Positions 6,262 to 8,417 of a stretch of 8,417 bases of DNA are shown in pieces (the stretch's first letter is position 1; each line of letters begins with the position of its first letter). A program made the position numbers and the translations under genes. The DNA is from Clostridia bacterium. Lineage in GTDB: Bacteria; Bacillota; DSM-521; Neomoorellales; SLTJ01. The DNA lies in NCBI GenBank assembly GCA_014360105.1, contig JACIYD010000051.1, positions 1 to 8,417 of the forward strand, read 5' to 3'. Under the pieces are notes generated by a model. That model had not been told where the DNA came from, did no database searches, and saw only the letters and a program-made list of their open reading frames with translations.

Positions 6262-7590
6262 ATGGTCCGGGAAGAAGGGAACGGGCCCACGGTGGCCTTT
6301 GCCACGCTGGGCTGCAAGGTAAACCAGAGCGAGGCCCAGGCGCTGCGGGAGCTTTTTGCGCGCCACGGCTACCGGACCGTTCCCTTCGAGGAAGAAGCCG
6401 ACGTTTACGTCGTCCACACCTGTACCGTTACTCACCTGAGCGACCGCAAGTGTCGCCAAATGATCCGCCGGGCGGTGCGCCGCAACCCCCGCGCCACGGT
6501 GGTGGTCAGCGGCTGTTATGCCCAGGTGGCCCCCGAGGAAGTGGCGGCCATTCCCGGAGTAAAGGTGGTCGTGGGCACCAGGGAGCGACACCGCCTGGTG
6601 GAACTGGTGGAGGAGGCGCAGGAACAAGGTCCGCGCGTCTGCGTCATCCCCTGGCAGGCACCGGCACCCTTTGAAGAGTTGCCCCTCGAGGCGGGCGAGC
6701 GCGCGCGCGCCTTCGTGCGCGTGCAGGAGGGCTGCGAGGAAGGCTGCCGCTATTGCATCGTGCCCCGGGCGCGCGGCCCGGTGCGCACCCGGCCGCCGGA
6801 GGCGGCGAAGGCCGAGGTGGAACGCCTCATCCGGGCCGGCTACCGGGAAATCGTCCTCACCGGCGTCAACCTCGGCGCCTACGGCCGCGAGCGCGGCGAC
6901 CTCGACCTGGCGGGGTTGTTGCGGGAGCTGGTGCGCCTGCCGGGGCTGGGTCGGCTGCGGTTAAGTTCTGTGGAACCGCATTACTTTACCGCGGAACTCG
7001 TCCGGGTGCTTGCCGGCGAGGAGAAGATTTGCCCTCACTGGCATATCCCGCTGCAAAGCGGCGACGCGGCCACCCTGGCGCGCATGGGCCGGCGCTACAC
7101 GCCGGACGACTATGCGGCCCTGCTGGCGCGCCTGAGGCAAGGGCGGCCGGAAGCGGCGGTAACCACGGACGTCATCGTCGGCTTTCCCGGGGAAGACGAA
7201 GCGAGCTTTACCCGTACCCTGGCCTTTGTCGAGGCCATGGCTTTCAGCCGCCTGCACGTTTTTCCCTATTCGCCGCGCCGCGGGACGCCCGCCGCTAGCT
7301 TTCCCGACCAGGTGGCGCCGGCGGTCAAGGCGGAGCGCAGCCGCCGGCTGCGTGCCCTGGGCCGCCGCCTGGCGGTCGCCTACGCCGGTCGCTTTCTCGG
7401 CCGGCGCCTGACGGTGGTGGCGGAAAGGGCGGTACCGGGTAAACGGGGGTTTCTTACCGGGCACAGCGAAAACTATCTCGAGGTGAGCTTTCCAGGCGAT
7501 CCGGCGCTCCTCGGTCGGCTGGTCCCGGTGCGCATCTTGAGCCGCGCGGGTGAGGGCTTACTAGGCGAGCAGGCCGGCGCGGCGTACTAG
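6262..7590 (+). CDS. mtaB: tRNA (t6A37-C2)-methylthiotransferase MtaB
   Basis: The product has 442 residues. MtaB (YqeV in Bacillus) is a radical SAM enzyme with two iron-sulfur clusters that inserts a methylthio group at C2 of t6A37 in tRNA, giving ms2t6A. The N-terminal UPF0004 domain has cysteines C18 (ATLGCKVNQ), C54 (VVHTCTVT) and C85 (SGCYAQ) for one cluster. The radical SAM motif is C158-x3-C162-x2-C165 (EGCEEGCRYCIVPRARG). Later signatures are LTGVNLGAYG, LSSVEPHYF, HIPLQSGD, GFPGEDEASF and FPYSPRRGTPAA, with a C-terminal TRAM-like RNA-binding region. ATG 6262 is the first in-frame start, since TGA lies at 6256-6258. GGAGG (6244-6248) is 13 bases upstream, which is long. GTG 6292 would give MAFATLGCKVNQ, closer to the shortest family members. 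A 79-base gap after rsmE shows no terminator or promoter. Confidence 0.95.
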   Translation: MVREEGNGPTVAFATLGCKVNQSEAQALRELFARHGYRTVPFEEEADVYVVHTCTVTHLSDRKCRQMIRRAVRRNPRATVVVSGCYAQVAPEEVAAIPGVKVVVGTRERHRLVELVEEAQEQGPRVCVIPWQAPAPFEELPLEAGERARAFVRVQEGCEEGCRYCIVPRARGPVRTRPPEAAKAEVERLIRAGYREIVLTGVNLGAYGRERGDLDLAGLLRELVRLPGLGRLRLSSVEPHYFTAELVRVLAGEEKICPHWHIPLQSGDAATLARMGRRYTPDDYAALLARLRQGRPEAAVTTDVIVGFPGEDEASFTRTLAFVEAMAFSRLHVFPYSPRRGTPAASFPDQVAPAVKAERSRRLRALGRRLAVAYAGRFLGRRLTVVAERAVPGKRGFLTGHSENYLEVSFPGDPALLGRLVPVRILSRAGEGLLGEQAGAAY

Positions 7591-7723
7591 CCGAAGCTGG
7601 TCTCGGCGACGCCCGAGCCCGCATGGTGCATTGCCCGGCAACGAAGGCGGGAAACTGCGGAGGGCGGGCCCGGGATTTGCTCCAAGCGACGTTGGCAAGG
7701 TGGTGGGGCCAGAAAATGGAAAT

Positions 7724-7732
7724 AGGAGGTGA
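7724..7732 (+). promoter_or_regulatory. Full-length Shine-Dalgarno deciding the HIT gene start
   Basis: AGGAGGTGA matches the whole 16S anti-Shine-Dalgarno core. It sets the start at GTG 7738, with 8 bases between AGGAGG and the codon. The in-frame GTG at 7729 lies inside this site and cannot be the start. Confidence 0.85.
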
Positions 7733-7737
7733 GAAGC

Positions 7738-8079
7738 GTGGCGGAGTGCATTTTCTGCCGCATCATTGCCGGAGAGATACCGGCCGAGATTACATATCAG
7801 GACGAAGTGCTGGTAGCCTTCCGCGACATTCACCCGCTGGCGCCGGTGCACTTGCTCATCGTACCGCGGCGCCACGTGGAGAGCCTGGCCGAGACCGGGG
7901 AGGAGGACCAGGCCTGGCTGGGGCGGGTACAGGTGGTGGCCGCGGCCCTGGCGCGCCGTGAAGGCATTGCCGGCAGCGGTTTCCGGCTGGTGGTTAACTG
8001 CGGCCCGGACGCCGGCCAGGAAGTGCCGCACCTGCATTACCACCTCATCGGCGGGCGGACCCTGGGCGGCATGGTGTAA
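7738..8079 (+). CDS. HIT-family protein, HinT-like purine nucleoside phosphoramidase
   Basis: The product has 113 residues, the length of a single-domain HinT. It begins AECIFCRIIAGEIPAE, the classic opening of the Hint branch, and ends with the histidine triad PHLHYHLIGGRTLGGMV. The triad is H98-L-H100-Y-H102, with H100 expected to be the nucleophile. The IVPRRHVESL segment (41-50) and the DIHPLAPVHLL segment (30-40) are also family hallmarks. C4 and C7, with nearby histidines, could form the zinc site seen in some members. Family knowledge: Hint proteins hydrolyse AMP-lysine-type phosphoramidates; the cellular role in bacteria is unclear. A full ribosome site precedes GTG 7738. The 147-base gap after mtaB shows no good promoter or terminator, so it may be the last gene of the same transcript. 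A HIT gene between mtaB and rpsU is common in Clostridia. Confidence 0.92.
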   Translation: MAECIFCRIIAGEIPAEITYQDEVLVAFRDIHPLAPVHLLIVPRRHVESLAETGEEDQAWLGRVQVVAAALARREGIAGSGFRLVVNCGPDAGQEVPHLHYHLIGGRTLGGMV

Positions 8080-8113
8080 GAGAAAACCGGGGATAACCCA
8101 GGCGCGGGCGGCG

Positions 8114-8143
8114 TTGACGGCACCCGCTGCCATCGACTATAAT
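8114..8143 (+). promoter_or_regulatory. Promoter of rpsU
   Basis: TTGACG (8114-8119), an 18-bp spacer, and a perfect TATAAT (8138-8143) form a strong sigma-A-type promoter. Transcription should start near 8150, giving a leader of about 64 bases before rpsU. It indicates that rpsU has its own high expression independent of the CIRCE-controlled operon upstream. Confidence 0.85.
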
Positions 8144-8173
8144 TACAGTGGCTGTTCAGGGCTCGAGCGGCCG

Positions 8174-8189
8174 CGGCTTGCGTAAGCCG
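8174..8189 (+). promoter_or_regulatory. Small hairpin in the rpsU leader
   Basis: CGGCTT (8174-8179) pairs with AAGCCG (8184-8189) around a 4-base loop. It sits in the predicted 5' leader, about 10 bases before the ribosome site (GGAGG 8200-8204). It has no T-run, so it is not a terminator. It may affect translation or message stability, but chance occurrence in G+C-rich DNA cannot be ruled out. Confidence 0.35.
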
Positions 8190-8213
8190 GGGTAAGGGGG
8201 GAGGGTAGGATAA

Positions 8214-8390
8214 TTGAGCGAGGTTCGGGTTGGCAAGGATGAATCTCTGGACAGCGCCCTGCGACGCTTCAAGCGCACCTTGCAGAAAGACGGGGTACTG
8301 GCCGAGATCCGCAAGCGCGAACACTATGTTAAGCCAAGCGTGAAGAGGAAGAAAAAATCGGCAGCGGCACGTAAGCGGCGCTGGCGCTGA
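8214..8390 (+). CDS. rpsU: 30S ribosomal protein bS21
   Basis: The product has 58 residues, the usual size of bS21. The peptide starts [20 protein letters not shown] and continues through [20 protein letters not shown] to a basic tail ending AARKRRWR, nearly matching textbook firmicute bS21. Family knowledge: bS21 binds the 30S platform near the 3' end of 16S rRNA and aids initiation. The start is TTG 8214, unusual for a ribosomal protein gene, but GGAGG (8200-8204) lies 9 bases upstream and no ATG or GTG fits; the only later in-frame choices would cut into the conserved [10 protein letters not shown]. It has its own near-consensus promoter (8114-8143). The stop TGA is at 8388-8390, and only 27 bases follow, so a downstream terminator or gene cannot be seen. 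Confidence 0.96.
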   Translation: MSEVRVGKDESLDSALRRFKRTLQKDGVLAEIRKREHYVKPSVKRKKKSAAARKRRWR

Positions 8391-8417
8391 TTACGGCGCG
8401 AGACCCCCGGTTTCCTT

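Noticed and set aside
6255..6674. 139-codon frame from TTG 6255 overlapping the 5' part of mtaB
   Set aside because: No domain is recognisable and the composition is Gly/Arg-rich. mtaB in the other frame has every expected motif, so this is not called as a gene.
7692..7720. TTGGCA-17-AATGGA considered as a promoter for the HIT gene
   Set aside because: The -10 half matches the consensus at only two of six positions, so there is no real support.
8162..8174. XhoI site fused to a NotI site (CTCGAGCGGCCGC), as seen in vector polylinkers
   Set aside because: It lies between a plausible native promoter and the rpsU ribosome site, with no other vector-like sequence. Both sites are G+C-rich and can arise by chance, though a look at the raw assembly would settle it.

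Overview
This window is a G+C-rich stretch of a firmicute chromosome (roughly 60-65% G+C by eye). It carries the HrcA-controlled heat-shock operon followed by translation-related housekeeping genes, all on the + strand. The layout is hemW (3' end) - gap of about 440 bp - CIRCE - hrcA - grpE - dnaK - dnaJ - rsmE - mtaB - HIT-family gene - rpsU. This order, a perfect CIRCE operator, a DnaK lacking the insert found in proteobacterial Hsp70s, and bS21 downstream of mtaB and a HIT gene all point to a Clostridia-type firmicute. From memory of its DnaK, the nearest relatives would be thermophilic acetogen or sulfate-reducer lineages of the Moorella/Desulfotomaculum kind. That placement is inference; no species is claimed.

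Region by region: 2-199 is the last 65 codons of hemW. 200-560 has no convincing gene, but it has foldable inverted repeats and one weak 57-residue ORF. 561-626 holds a sigma-A-type promoter with an extended -10, and the CIRCE operator sits just downstream, over or beside the expected transcription start. 642-5411 is hrcA-grpE-dnaK-dnaJ, tightly packed with an 8-bp grpE/dnaK overlap. 5427-7590 is rsmE and mtaB, probably read through from the heat-shock promoter. 7738-8079 is a HinT-like HIT protein. 8114-8143 is a near-consensus promoter for rpsU, which starts with TTG at 8214 and ends at 8390.

How the genes work together: HrcA binds CIRCE and represses its own operon. GrpE, DnaK and DnaJ form the Hsp70 folding machine that clears unfolded protein. 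RsmE (16S rRNA U1498), MtaB (ms2t6A37 of tRNA) and bS21 all act in ribosome function or decoding.

I found no defence system, mobile element, CRISPR array, tRNA or rRNA gene, and no convincing undescribed protein system. The only unexplained sequence is the hemW-hrcA gap, where a structured RNA or decayed repeat is possible but unproven. A smaller point is that prmA is absent from its frequent position between dnaJ and rsmE.
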